Assembly (NCBI GenBank): GCA_031552845.1
Contig: JAVBMC010000042.1
Coordinates: 13,744 to 77,743, forward strand
Direction: 5' to 3'
Length of the DNA: 64,000 nucleotides
Source of the DNA: JAVBMC01 sp031552845
GTDB taxonomy: Bacteria; Verrucomicrobiota; Kiritimatiellia; RFP12; DVOR01
Part shown: positions 18,701 through 27,400 of the stretch, piece after piece
Numbering within the stretch: the stretch's first letter is position 1
How the letters are laid out: every line of letters begins with the position of its first letter
Notes under the pieces: model-generated
Told to the model about the DNA's origin: nothing
The model's database searches: none
What the model saw: only the letters and a program-made list of their open reading frames with translations
Program-made: the position numbers and the translations under genes

Positions 18701-19339
18701 TGCATAGTTCGGCGGCATCTCTGCCGAAAACAAACTGCCGTCGCCCGGGTCTTGAGGAAATTCAAAGTTCGCCCGCGTCGTCACGCCACGCCCTTGCCAA
18801 TCCACGCCAAAGCCAATATCATTAGGCGACCAAGCTGCCGGGCCATACGAACCCGTCCCATTGTCAAACCACACATCAAACTTATGCCAGCCGGTCGCAA
18901 ACGTACGCGTCACGCTTGCCATTGTGGAATAAGTTGTCGCGCGCAAAATCTCAACATCATCAATACACAGCCGAATCATATCATCAAACCCGGCAGCAAA
19001 CGTTACAGTATTGCTCCCCTCATTAATGTACATGTATCCGGTGTAATAAAAACTGATGTTACTGTTCCATCCCTTAGCGGCCACTCCAAACGGCGGCCAA
19101 TTCGTCACTGTATTATCGACAGGGCTCACGACCACATTGTTATTCTTCGCATTCGCGGCAAACGGCCCCAAGGTCACACGCTCCTTCAAGTTGGCCGGAT
19201 ACGTTGTATTAGCATTCACCAAACGTGAGGCATAACGTGCCTCCCACAGTCCCGGCACCGACTCCGCCTGAAGTATCCCAGCAGCCATGACTGCGACAGT
19301 AAACCTCAAACCAATCTTCACTACTCTCATCATTTTCAT
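15719..19339 (-). CDS. secreted PA14-domain protein with duplicated beta-rich module, paralogue 3
   Basis: This 1,206-residue exported protein has a signal peptide, then PGLWEARYASR and a PA14-like domain at about 30-205 (FDDMIRLCIDDVEI, GWHKFDVWFDNG). It then has two copies of the fibronectin-like plus Trp-rich plus beta-strand module. The copies begin with LRVYYGLTDGG near 245 and LRVYYGETDGG near 730, each followed by a FRWIGG or FTWLAT block. This explains its extra length over the other two paralogues. The end is NAYTVLQLR. The start at 19339 has GGAGG 8 nt upstream. It follows the GH50-like gene by 53 nt. Confidence 0.8.
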   Translation of the reverse strand: MKMMRVVKIGLRFTVAVMAAGILQAESVPGLWEARYASRLVNANTTYPANLKERVTLGPFAANAKNNNVVVSPVDNTVTNWPPFGVAAKGWNSNISFYYTGYMYINEGSNTVTFAAGFDDMIRLCIDDVEILRATTYSTMASVTRTFATGWHKFDVWFDNGTGSYGPAAWSPNDIGFGVDWQGRGVTTRANFEFPQDPGDGSLFSAEMPPNYADISSLPAQMVTGSSADLPARVAMRNASGKLRVYYGLTDGGKVESAWTSCVELENSVNATGEYVIPVTGLVEAQTYYYRHAFEETHHGRVFFSPVTYAVTPLSSGDPASFRWIGGVGTAVWHTPLWLNLDDLMRTMPGAPGDKVFLTNNIALTVNNGIAFAELTQAAAYSSSIVPGVSGVTLSLDALGGTSKITAVAKSSLTLGSDSVRMNLALQNPLMLTATSDGNATELYLKARLTGGAEDALRNITCFGAGGRPRITLSNPANDFRGDLHLSTNSYVIVGRPDAQNSMFGHVANKIIFDHTSGKLIIWPGAFHPVLDRTIQGSGSIEALTITTDGYNNSNDARLSFGSNALIEPSSANGTTGTISIIGSAITFDTNATVRLDLMSATQCDLLSVKHYQGSLDTYYKRTVDHYVFSNRLELIAASSDFPIGTQWTIMRVEQAKAFTFQPSYKTPGYGYEVIGSESPWTLVAIKLDSGPAVQNLAATEVDAAQAQVGAEVLSLEPEQEGTLRVYYGETDGGASPSAWTSCAVYPDQATAVGSYRLTLTEGLSAGHTYYYRHSISNSAGEKFAATPWTFTTYAFEAPDTFTWLATNANWFAPGVWQPNRPSVRKTPQFMGDKVIINLIEGGLVSGPLVSRSIELSEDVVVSSVQINDGENHSVTFTATGENPVVLTFDTPDGTPFSFLAVGSLRDLNFGTSLSTPLVLALNKPFVFHKTAAYQYNIPCYARLIGGTDAAPSDITLSIESSEWGHVHFSLINPANSFRGDLYVGNRISTTAGTVELRVGRSGVAPATDSTLGHPDNKIILQRNSALSLVAPAAEEPATLNRKVSGNGVISAGLADQGGGYDNLLPQGKLHLGSGATLMPHAQTGAEGMGALTIAATGLSGDANARYIFKVNPETQAADVINVNVTGPVDLQGRVKLQSTSHPMPIGMTWDIMKIAPTATQFENHLKIERQPNLPYVFRLSLAGDATTGWTVQATSVNAYTVLQLR

Positions 19340-19392
19340 ACGTTCATCCTCCAAGTCCCAAGAGCTACAATGTGCCCCGGGCTGCCTTTACA

Positions 19393-22300
19393 TTACGGAA
19401 CCAATTTCAGATAGCCCCAGAGGGTTCTGTTTTTGGAGTTGCCGGCCGAGCCGTTCCAGACTGATTGGCGCTGGCGCATCTCTCCCGTGGAGGAGTCATT
19501 GATGGCCAAGTCGAACAGCAGGAGCATATCGGTCTTGGGTTTGAAGCCGAGGTCCTCAAACGGAATCGCGGCTTCGAGGGAGTAACCCTTCCCGTTGGAC
19601 ATCGGCACGGCCAACAGGCGGATGGGTTTCTTGAGCGCCGGACCGTTCGCGACGAACGCGGCATCGGCATCAAAGGGCGGTGCCGCACGGAGCATCACTT
19701 GACGGTCGCAATATTTCAGCGAGCCGCCTTGGTCCAGCAAGTCAGATCCGATGAAGAGTTCAATGGCATCGCCATTCCAAATGTCAGCACCCTTCTGCTT
19801 GTTCTGCAAGGGCGTGGGGTCTTGCACGTCGGCGAAGAGATAGAGATTCTCATCATCCCATGCCACATGGAAGGTCGCTTCAAATCCATCCGCATTGAGT
19901 CCATACACCAAGCCATCCTTGCTGAGAATCTCAGCAGGGATACCCGGCCATTCGGTGCGTGCGGCATCGAGCTTGAACGGCTTGGTCAAACGCGGCGCGG
20001 CGACAGTCTTGCGGGCGCCGCCCTTCTTGCCGGTGAAGCGCGGATCGTTGTAAACATACGCCGCCTTGCCGCCGAGCAGCACATCATAGATGCCATAGTT
20101 AGCCTTCATCATCTCTTCAAGCATCGCCTTGTAAGGACGGTCGCCCACGTTGATGAGACCGGTGTTCGCGGCTTCACCATTGTAACCTTGGAAGAAACGC
20201 CCCGTCGGCGGCTGGTCAACCGCGATGAACCACTGGATGCCGACCACGAACTTGAGCGCAGCGGCCTGTTCCAAGTAGTTGCGGTAAGCCAATCCGCGGT
20301 CGCGGTCGGTTGCCACCTTCATGCCGCCGGAAAGCCCTTGTTCACCGGAGGTGTAGTAGAATTCGCTGAAGATCATCGGCTTGCCGCCGCTCCACTTGTG
20401 CAAGCGCGTGAGGAACTCTTTATCAATCGCATACGAGTAGTAATTGACGGAGAGGATATCAAGCACGCGCGAAGATTCCTCAATCAATGTCTGACTGCTG
20501 GCCGTGCCCGGCATCAAGCGGTCGCCGATGAGCAGATGGTTCGGCGCATATTTGCGGAACGCCGTATTGATGAGCCGATAGTACTCGCGCAGGAAGAGAC
20601 GGTAGAAGCTCTCAGTGTCCTCGCCTGCCTCACGCGTCCGCGCCTGCAGTTCGGCATCTTTCAGCGCATCAAACCCGGCATACGTTGTGCCCCATGCCTT
20701 GTTGAACGCCGCAATGTTTTTATACTTCGCTTGCAGCAGCTCGACCAGCTTGCACTTGGCCGGGCTGTCGCCTTTGAGCGTCGGCACCACCTTCGGTACG
20801 TTCTCGGTGTGCGGCTCGTTGTTGATGAAGAATCCAATGATCAGCGGGTCCTTAGCACGTGGCGTGAGGTTCTTGGCAAAAGCCTCATCCAGCTTCTGCT
20901 CGACGCCCGGTGCAAAGGGATCCCAAATGCCATTCACATGCGGCACCCGCGTCAGCCCCGGAAACGGCAGGAACTCAACATACGGGAACTTGCGTGCATC
21001 ACGCACTTCCGCCATGTTACCCTGAAACGCCCACGCCCCGCCGGAGTTGAAGCCCCACGCCCGCAGACGGTCGATCCATGTGTTCAGATAACTCTTCGGC
21101 TCATACGGCTGGCCGGTCTTACGGATGTAGTTGATCAAGTGGAACGACGGGAACACCTTGTGGCCATCGCGGAACGCGGAGGCGAACTTCGGATCGTTCT
21201 TCGGAATCTCCTCATAGATCGACTCGCGCCCATGCACATCAGTATACTCATCCAACGGCATGATGCCGCACATGCCGAGCTGGAAGAACGCATTCCCCTC
21301 CGGCGTGACCAGCACATCGGTGCCCTTGATCTTTTCGAGATGGAAGAAGCCCGTGGCCTTCAACCCATACTTCGCCTTCGACCCAAGCAGACCGCCATAA
21401 GGATCACGTTGCGGCGGCTTCAAGCTGGCATAGTACTGCTTGTCGGCCGCGAAGTCCTTCTTCAAATCCTCATCCGACTTAATCTTCGTCGGGAAGTCCG
21501 CCTTCGTAAACTGCCCATAGCGGTCAACCAGCACCGCCACTTTGCCGGAGCCTTCCTGCGTAATCTTCCAATTCAACTCCGCCCGCCCGTTATCCGCGAA
21601 GATCGACTTATGCAGCATCCACATGAAGATCGGCCAATTCCACTCGCGGTTATCCTGCAGCTCTTGGAACGAATCGACGCCGGAAATCGTAAAGCCCAGC
21701 CCCGTCGGATGCACCAGCGAGAACGACCCTCCGTCACCTTGAAACACCTTGCCGCGCTCAGCCTTCTCTGCGGGGAACGACCCCTCCTTGCCATCAAACT
21801 TATACTTGCCGCCCTGTGAGAAGTTAATCGGAATATACACATCCGTCCGCGTCCGCAGCTCACCGCCCGGCAGCCCCTCGAACGCCATCTTAAAATCAAC
21901 CCCATTCAACGACGCCACCGCCTTCGCCCCGCCCGGATACGACAACACCGCCCGCTGCGCGCTCTCCACCTTCACCTGCGGCTTCTTCATGTTCTCCTGC
22001 TGGAATCCCGGATAGCTGATCGTATAATCGCCGCCCTCGCCCAAGCTCACCTGAATCCCCTCGCCCGTCAGCCTTGTGTCAAAAGCCTTTTTCGATGCAG
22101 GCGGCGGCGCAGGCTGCGCTGCGGACGGAGCCGGCTTCGGCGCTGTCGGATCCAGCAGCGTCAGCAAATACCAACTCTCATCCCCGCTGCGCGGAATCGC
22201 CGTACTCGTCATCCAAATCACCGCCGGATTATTCCCCCAGATCCGCGCATCGCGCAGCTCCACCCAGCCGAACGGCGCCCCCAGCACAAACCCCTTCTTA

Positions 22301-22755
22301 TCCTTATTGACAAACGCGATCCGCTTGCCATTACCGCTCGCCAGAAACCCATTCTCGGGAGCCGCCGCCGGGAACGCCTTCGGCGCGGCATCGCCATCGG
22401 CAAACAGCAAACTGCGGACACTCTCCGGCAGCTCCATCTTCAACTGCAGCTGCTTGATGTCACCCGCCACTGATGTAAAATGAAACTGCAGCCCGCCTCC
22501 TTCGAGATTCGGAAACACCTCCAATTGCGTGCCCCCCGGATACGACATCTCCGCGCGCGCACCATCCGGCACAACCTTCTCAGCCCCCAGCCACTTTCCG
22601 CCGGTCGTCTCCAATACCGGATACGGCAAAACAAAAGCGCCGCCCGCCGAACCCTCAAACTCCATGCCCTCCGGCAGCGCCTTAAACCGCATCGCCGCCT
22701 CGGCACACACACTCCCCAACGCCACACACCCAACAAACAACGCTCTCAAAAACAT
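19393..22755 (-). CDS. GH50-like (beta-agarase-like) secreted glycoside hydrolase with CBM9-type end
   Basis: This is a large secreted enzyme of 1,120 residues. Residues 1-19 are a signal peptide. The first third is beta-rich and not recognisable. A (beta/alpha)8 hydrolase region at about 455-900 follows, with FFINNEPH (candidate acid/base Glu) and PMIFSEFYYTSG (candidate nucleophile Glu), as in clan GH-A enzymes such as GH50 and GH42. The last 180 residues form a CBM9/DOMON-like domain (AWDDENLYLFADVQDPTP and WNGDAIELFI blocks). The ATG at 22755 begins the signal peptide; AAAGGGCGGG lies upstream. It stands at the head of the PA14/GH172 run. The substrate is unknown; agar-type galactans are only one option. 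Confidence 0.75.
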   Translation of the reverse strand: MFLRALFVGCVALGSVCAEAAMRFKALPEGMEFEGSAGGAFVLPYPVLETTGGKWLGAEKVVPDGARAEMSYPGGTQLEVFPNLEGGGLQFHFTSVAGDIKQLQLKMELPESVRSLLFADGDAAPKAFPAAAPENGFLASGNGKRIAFVNKDKKGFVLGAPFGWVELRDARIWGNNPAVIWMTSTAIPRSGDESWYLLTLLDPTAPKPAPSAAQPAPPPASKKAFDTRLTGEGIQVSLGEGGDYTISYPGFQQENMKKPQVKVESAQRAVLSYPGGAKAVASLNGVDFKMAFEGLPGGELRTRTDVYIPINFSQGGKYKFDGKEGSFPAEKAERGKVFQGDGGSFSLVHPTGLGFTISGVDSFQELQDNREWNWPIFMWMLHKSIFADNGRAELNWKITQEGSGKVAVLVDRYGQFTKADFPTKIKSDEDLKKDFAADKQYYASLKPPQRDPYGGLLGSKAKYGLKATGFFHLEKIKGTDVLVTPEGNAFFQLGMCGIMPLDEYTDVHGRESIYEEIPKNDPKFASAFRDGHKVFPSFHLINYIRKTGQPYEPKSYLNTWIDRLRAWGFNSGGAWAFQGNMAEVRDARKFPYVEFLPFPGLTRVPHVNGIWDPFAPGVEQKLDEAFAKNLTPRAKDPLIIGFFINNEPHTENVPKVVPTLKGDSPAKCKLVELLQAKYKNIAAFNKAWGTTYAGFDALKDAELQARTREAGEDTESFYRLFLREYYRLINTAFRKYAPNHLLIGDRLMPGTASSQTLIEESSRVLDILSVNYYSYAIDKEFLTRLHKWSGGKPMIFSEFYYTSGEQGLSGGMKVATDRDRGLAYRNYLEQAAALKFVVGIQWFIAVDQPPTGRFFQGYNGEAANTGLINVGDRPYKAMLEEMMKANYGIYDVLLGGKAAYVYNDPRFTGKKGGARKTVAAPRLTKPFKLDAARTEWPGIPAEILSKDGLVYGLNADGFEATFHVAWDDENLYLFADVQDPTPLQNKQKGADIWNGDAIELFIGSDLLDQGGSLKYCDRQVMLRAAPPFDADAAFVANGPALKKPIRLLAVPMSNGKGYSLEAAIPFEDLGFKPKTDMLLLFDLAINDSSTGEMRQRQSVWNGSAGNSKNRTLWGYLKLVP

Positions 22756-22936
22756 AGCCCGCCCTTTACCCCTAAAAAACACCGGCGGCAGAACACACGC
22801 CCCGCACGCCAACTATCCTGAAATATAGAACACCAACGCCCGGCTGTCAAGCAATTTCGCCGACGCCATTCCCCCTTCCATCAAAATATCCCAGACACCT
22901 CTAGTAATGGATGCTTCCAATAATGGTTGTTCAAAA

Positions 22937-23051
22937 GGTAGGGCAGGTCTCGCCGAGGTGCCCCAGGCACCTTCTCAGCCGCACCGCGTTTAGCCTTTCC
23001 GCAACACACACCATTACCCCGTTCGTCGATTTCGGCGAAACACGCCCTACC
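22937..23051. mobile_element. MITE-like element with imperfect terminal inverted repeats
   Basis: A 115-nt element is bounded by GGTAGGGC and GCCCTACC. The inner ends also pair, so 17 of the first 22 positions match (including TCGCCGA and TCGGCGA). It contains the palindrome GAGGTGCCCCAGGCACCTTC. No gene is present, so it would be non-autonomous. No target-site duplication is evident. It sits between the GH50-like and PHP genes. Confidence 0.5.
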
Positions 23052-23077
23052 CGCTGACGCACAACACATGACCGGTC

Positions 23078-24235
23078 TTAAATCTGTTTTACGAGCGGTG
23101 TGGCGGTGGCGGTGAACCAATTGGCAACGGCGAGCGTCTTTTGTCCGGACTGGAGCACAAACTCTACCGTACCTTTGGCGGGGAGTTCGTAGTCCTTCTT
23201 GGCGTAGGTAATTGTGCAGGGGATGTCGCTGCGGTTGGTGAGCTGCGCTTTGTTACCCGCGGTCTCAATCTTGACGCAGGCGTCGAACAGCGGCGCGAGG
23301 CTTTCTTTGCGGCCCCATAAATTACCGGCTGCCCAGCCGATGACCCGCTTTTCAAAGAAGGCTTCCTTTACGCTATCGAGCGTGCGCTCTTTGGCGAGGA
23401 TGAGGTTCATCGGGCGGAAGGGATTGCGCAGTCCGTAACACTCTGCCTCACAGGGATGGATGTCGCTGTTGGCAAAAATGGCCAAGTCTTTCTCGTTGCA
23501 CCAGTCGGAGACAATCGGATAGTGTTCAACTCCATTGAAGACTTCGATGCCGTGCATGAGTCCTTTTTTGTAAGCTTCCTCGTGTTCCGGCGTAAAGGAC
23601 ATCGGCTGCCCATTGGCGAGTCCGCCCCACTGCGGAGCAACCCAGCCGGGATGATTCCACAGCAGGAACGCGCCTTGATCTTTAGCGACCTGCAGCATCT
23701 GACGCCAATCATCAACCGCGGCGGCGATGGGGTTGGCATCTTGAATGAAGAGTGCGTTGAAGTGTCCCGGAGGAAACTTGTTCTTGGTGATCTCCGTGCC
23801 GCGCACGAGCAGCAAGCCTCGCTTCTCGGCTTCCGGTCTGGCGAGGTCATAGGCGAAGTTGTGGTCGTTAGTCCGCGACTGCAGCTTGAGCTGTCCGGTG
23901 CCGATCTTGAAGCGCGCTTCGATATGGTCGGTGATGGCAATAACATCAAGGCCGTTTGCAACCGCTTCAGTCACGCGGTCAGCCGGCATGACGTTGCCAT
24001 CAGAGAAGAGCGTATGAATATGCAGGTCGCCCTTGAGCACTTTAAAACCACCCACGTCGGGGATATCAATTTTACGCGCAGGAAGTTTCGGCTTGAGGCG
24101 GTCCGCCATCGTGACGTGAAACAGCTCTTTGGATAACGCGGCGGTCTTCTTTTCATCGCCGGCAAAAGCAGGCGTGAAACCGGCGAGAGCGCTGAACAGC
24201 AGCGAGCTCTTCAAAAAGTTACGGCGTGTAGGCAT
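23078..24235 (-). CDS. PHP-domain phosphodiesterase, Tat-exported (Sb-PDE-like)
   Basis: This 385-residue protein begins MPTRRNFLKSS, a twin-arginine signal, so it is exported folded. The PHP domain metal motifs are visible: GDLHIHTLFSDG near residue 70, ITDHIE near 105, a WNHPGW block near 195 and NSDIHP near 260. Proteins of this type are annotated as Sb-PDE family phosphodiesterases; the natural substrate is unproven. The last 90 residues form a small beta domain. The ATG at 24235 was chosen because the Tat motif follows at once. It runs in the same direction as the glycosidase cluster but is separated by a MITE-like repeat. Confidence 0.82.
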   Translation of the reverse strand: MPTRRNFLKSSLLFSALAGFTPAFAGDEKKTAALSKELFHVTMADRLKPKLPARKIDIPDVGGFKVLKGDLHIHTLFSDGNVMPADRVTEAVANGLDVIAITDHIEARFKIGTGQLKLQSRTNDHNFAYDLARPEAEKRGLLLVRGTEITKNKFPPGHFNALFIQDANPIAAAVDDWRQMLQVAKDQGAFLLWNHPGWVAPQWGGLANGQPMSFTPEHEEAYKKGLMHGIEVFNGVEHYPIVSDWCNEKDLAIFANSDIHPCEAECYGLRNPFRPMNLILAKERTLDSVKEAFFEKRVIGWAAGNLWGRKESLAPLFDACVKIETAGNKAQLTNRSDIPCTITYAKKDYELPAKGTVEFVLQSGQKTLAVANWFTATATPLVKQI

Positions 24236-24416
24236 AAGTTGAATCCGAAAAGAGCGGGGTTCACGTACAACCAAAAATTTGACTCATTGCAAGCAATGCT
24301 CCAACGAATCAAAACCGACCGCCTCGAGTGTAACAAATAGCACACGGCAAGTCAAGTAAACTGTAATATGGCAAATGTAACCGATGTCCTTATCTCATCT
24401 TTCTTATATCAAATAA

Positions 24417-24444
24417 AAACGCCCGCAGGAATACCGCAGGCGGG
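24417..24444 (-). terminator. terminator of the LRR gene
   Basis: On the minus strand CGCCTGCGG pairs with CCTGCGGGCG around a TATT loop and is followed by TTTTTA. It lies about 50 nt past the stop of the LRR protein gene. Confidence 0.75.
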
Positions 24445-24450
24445 AAGATG

Positions 24451-24471
24451 AGCGCGCACATTGTGCGCGCT
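24451..24471. repeat. perfect palindrome between LRR stop and terminator
   Basis: AGCGCGCACA and TGTGCGCGCT flank a single central T, giving a 21-nt perfect palindrome. It stands between the stop codon of the LRR gene and its terminator and may fold as a second stabilising hairpin of the mRNA end. Confidence 0.5.
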
Positions 24472-24492
24472 GTATTGCTTAACACTGTTCCT

Positions 24493-27400
24493 TTAGATTT
24501 CAGGTTCGCCAGGCACCGGATTGGGCGTCGGATCTACCGTCTTGTCAAAGAGGCGGAAGACTTCTGAACGTTGAGTCTTGGGTGTTGCTACAGGGATGCT
24601 ATAGAACCCAAGGCCGGCGGTCTTTTCGCCTGCAACAAGGTAGGGCGTGAGCACACCGTAGAGCTTGTAAGCCGTCTTGACACCGGCTTCGTTAAAGCTG
24701 CCATTGAAAAGGCCTGTCTTGGGCGTCAGGGTCAGCTTGACGCTATAGGCGTTGTTGGACTTCGGCAGTGCATCTACGCCGGTGCCCTTGGCATTGAATG
24801 TCACGGACACTTCGTTGGTAATTGCATCTGCATCCAAGCCCAAGCTGTAAGGGCTGGCAACCGCGTAGACGTCATAGAGACTCTTGAGCTGGCTATACCA
24901 ACCGCCTTGGACGTCAGGCATGCGCACGAACGGTCCATTGGAGTTTTTGGTGGTTACCAGATTGATCCAGCTGACGGTTTCTGCCGCCGTGAGAGTTGTT
25001 GCCTCATCGTTTTGATCGAACTTGACGTTGAGGTAGAACTCGCCGCCCTTGTAGGCACTGGGCGAGATAGCGATGACTGTGCTGACGTCATCAGCCGACC
25101 AAACCTGCAACACGCTGCTGCCGCTGACTGCCGTGCCATCAGCCAGCTTACCGGAGGCCTTGACTGCGCCCTTGGCGCTTACCGTTAATGTCAGATAACC
25201 TGCTCCATAAATGTCGGCTTCGTTATCTTCCGGAGTGAGCGTCAGGGTGTAATACCCCGCTGTCTTGAACAGAGCTGCTGTGCGAACTGCCGGCTTGGTT
25301 TTGTCGCTCCAACCATTACGGACGGCCTGACCGTCGTAAACGTTAGAACCTGCAGCCAAGCTGGCCACATCCGCCACGCCCAAACCGAACTCATTCGTGC
25401 TGACCGCCAGTGTAATGACATTGGTCAATTTGGGGCTGGTACAGATGAACGCGGTGCTGGTGACCGACATCATGCCTGTATCAAAGTCGATTGCATCAAA
25501 CGCATCGGCTTTGAGGGAGTACTTCTTGCCGCCCAGATTGACCGAGCCAGTCAGCTTGCCAGTCTTCGCAACTGTCAGCGTCAGAGCACTGTGATTGGTG
25601 ATCGAAGCATTCGTGGTCGAGAGGTACGAACCGTTGAAGGTGCCAACGTATTCAGCCGGCAGCACCTGCACGTTCCAGTTTGCACCCACCTTGGCACCGA
25701 GCTTCTTTCCATCAATGGCTTGCAGCACGCCTGCGAAATCACCCGCTTTACTCGGGATGCCGACGATGTACTGCTGGCCATTCTCCGAAATGATCTTCAA
25801 CCCGGCAGGCAGCTTTCCGCTGGCCAATTTAATACCAACTGCGCCTTCGCCCAGCGGCAGCGGACCGATCTTCGCACGCAGACCGATGTACAGTCCCGTC
25901 CAGTTGAGCTGGCCGATCGTGTTCTCCAATATGCCCTGCGCACTGCTCCAGGAGCCGCTCGCGTTATAGGCGTCGGTCGAGCTGACCAACGCATCGCCAT
26001 TAAACGCCGGTGCGTAGGTGCAGACAACCGAAACGATCACCGGTGCGCTGGCTGCGCCAGCCACCACTTTCGCCTTTTGTGAAGCAGGCAGGATCCATTG
26101 ACCGTCAGTCGACCGGAAGTAGAGCGTATAACTGCCAGCTTTCAGGCGCTGCACCGTTGTCGGCGCATACCATGCCTTCTTATCAACAGACCACTGGACG
26201 TTCACAAGCGGCTTCTCAAGGGTGTTGGGAGCCAAGGTGATGCCCAGCGAACCCGCTGTTGCAGACTTGATGTACGAAGCCGTCATCGTCACATTCGCAG
26301 CGGGCATTTTGAATTGCACGGACGAAGAGAACTCATCGAAGCCATCTGCAAACGTAATCAGCACAGGTGAAAACGTCCACTTCTGGAACTCTTCGTTAGC
26401 CGATGCGGCATTGGCCATCATCGCCACGTCAGCGCCAGCAATGAAGTGAGAGACCACAGCGGCTTTGCCGTGCTTGACGGTGAGCGTGTAGCCGGTTGTC
26501 CAGTGAGCATAGAGGACGACGCCCTCTTCATTTGGCACGATAGAGCCGGCAGTGATCTGATTGCCGCCATCGGCTTCAGTAAACCAGCCCTCGAAAGCAA
26601 GGCCGGTACGGGTCGCCACCGGCAATGTGCCATAAGCTTCACCCCAAGCAAAGTCTTGCGCTGTTACGCCGGATGTTCCACCATTGGCATTAAAGGTAAT
26701 GGTTGTATCAACCACTTCCCACTGTGCGTAGAGGGTTGCAGCAGTCTCAGGAACAATCGACTCCGCTGTGACTTCTGTTCCACCTTCAGCCGCAGTGAAC
26801 CATCCGGTTTGGGCGTAACCGAGGCGGGTTGCTTCCGGCAAGGCACCATAAGCGATCGCAGAGAACAGGTTTGTCAGTGCCATATTCACTGTGCCTCCAT
26901 TGGCATCAAACGTAATGTCGGCCGTGCGGAACTGGATGCCTCGGCGGTCGTTGCCGACAGTTGGCCACATTGCAGGCAGTTCGGTCGAACCGGCAATGCC
27001 GTCCCAACCTGTAGTGCCTTGCGTAATCTCGCTCTTCAAGATCGATGGGGCATCCCAATATGTGCCGCCCAGCTTCAGAATCGGTGCATTACCCAAGTAC
27101 CGAACCGTTGCCAACGATGTACAGCCGTTAAACACAAAATCACCCAGTGCAGTCACGCTTGCGGGGATTGTGATTGAAGTCAAGCTCTCGCAGCCCTCAA
27201 ACACATCGTCGCCAATTGTGGTAACATTAGTGCCAATCGTCACCGAGGTCAGACTCGCGCACCCAGAAAACACGCCTTGATTGAGAACTGTCACACTGGC
27301 GGGAATGTTCACCGAGGTCAGGCTCGAGCAATGCGCAAACGCATAATCGCCAATCCTAACAACGTTATTGCCGATTGTGAGGGTGATAGCACTGTTTAAA

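Noticed and set aside
19465..21819. Long plus-strand open frame of 784 codons
   Set aside because: Antisense to the GH50-like gene, whose motifs are clear; no recognisable domain in the shadow.
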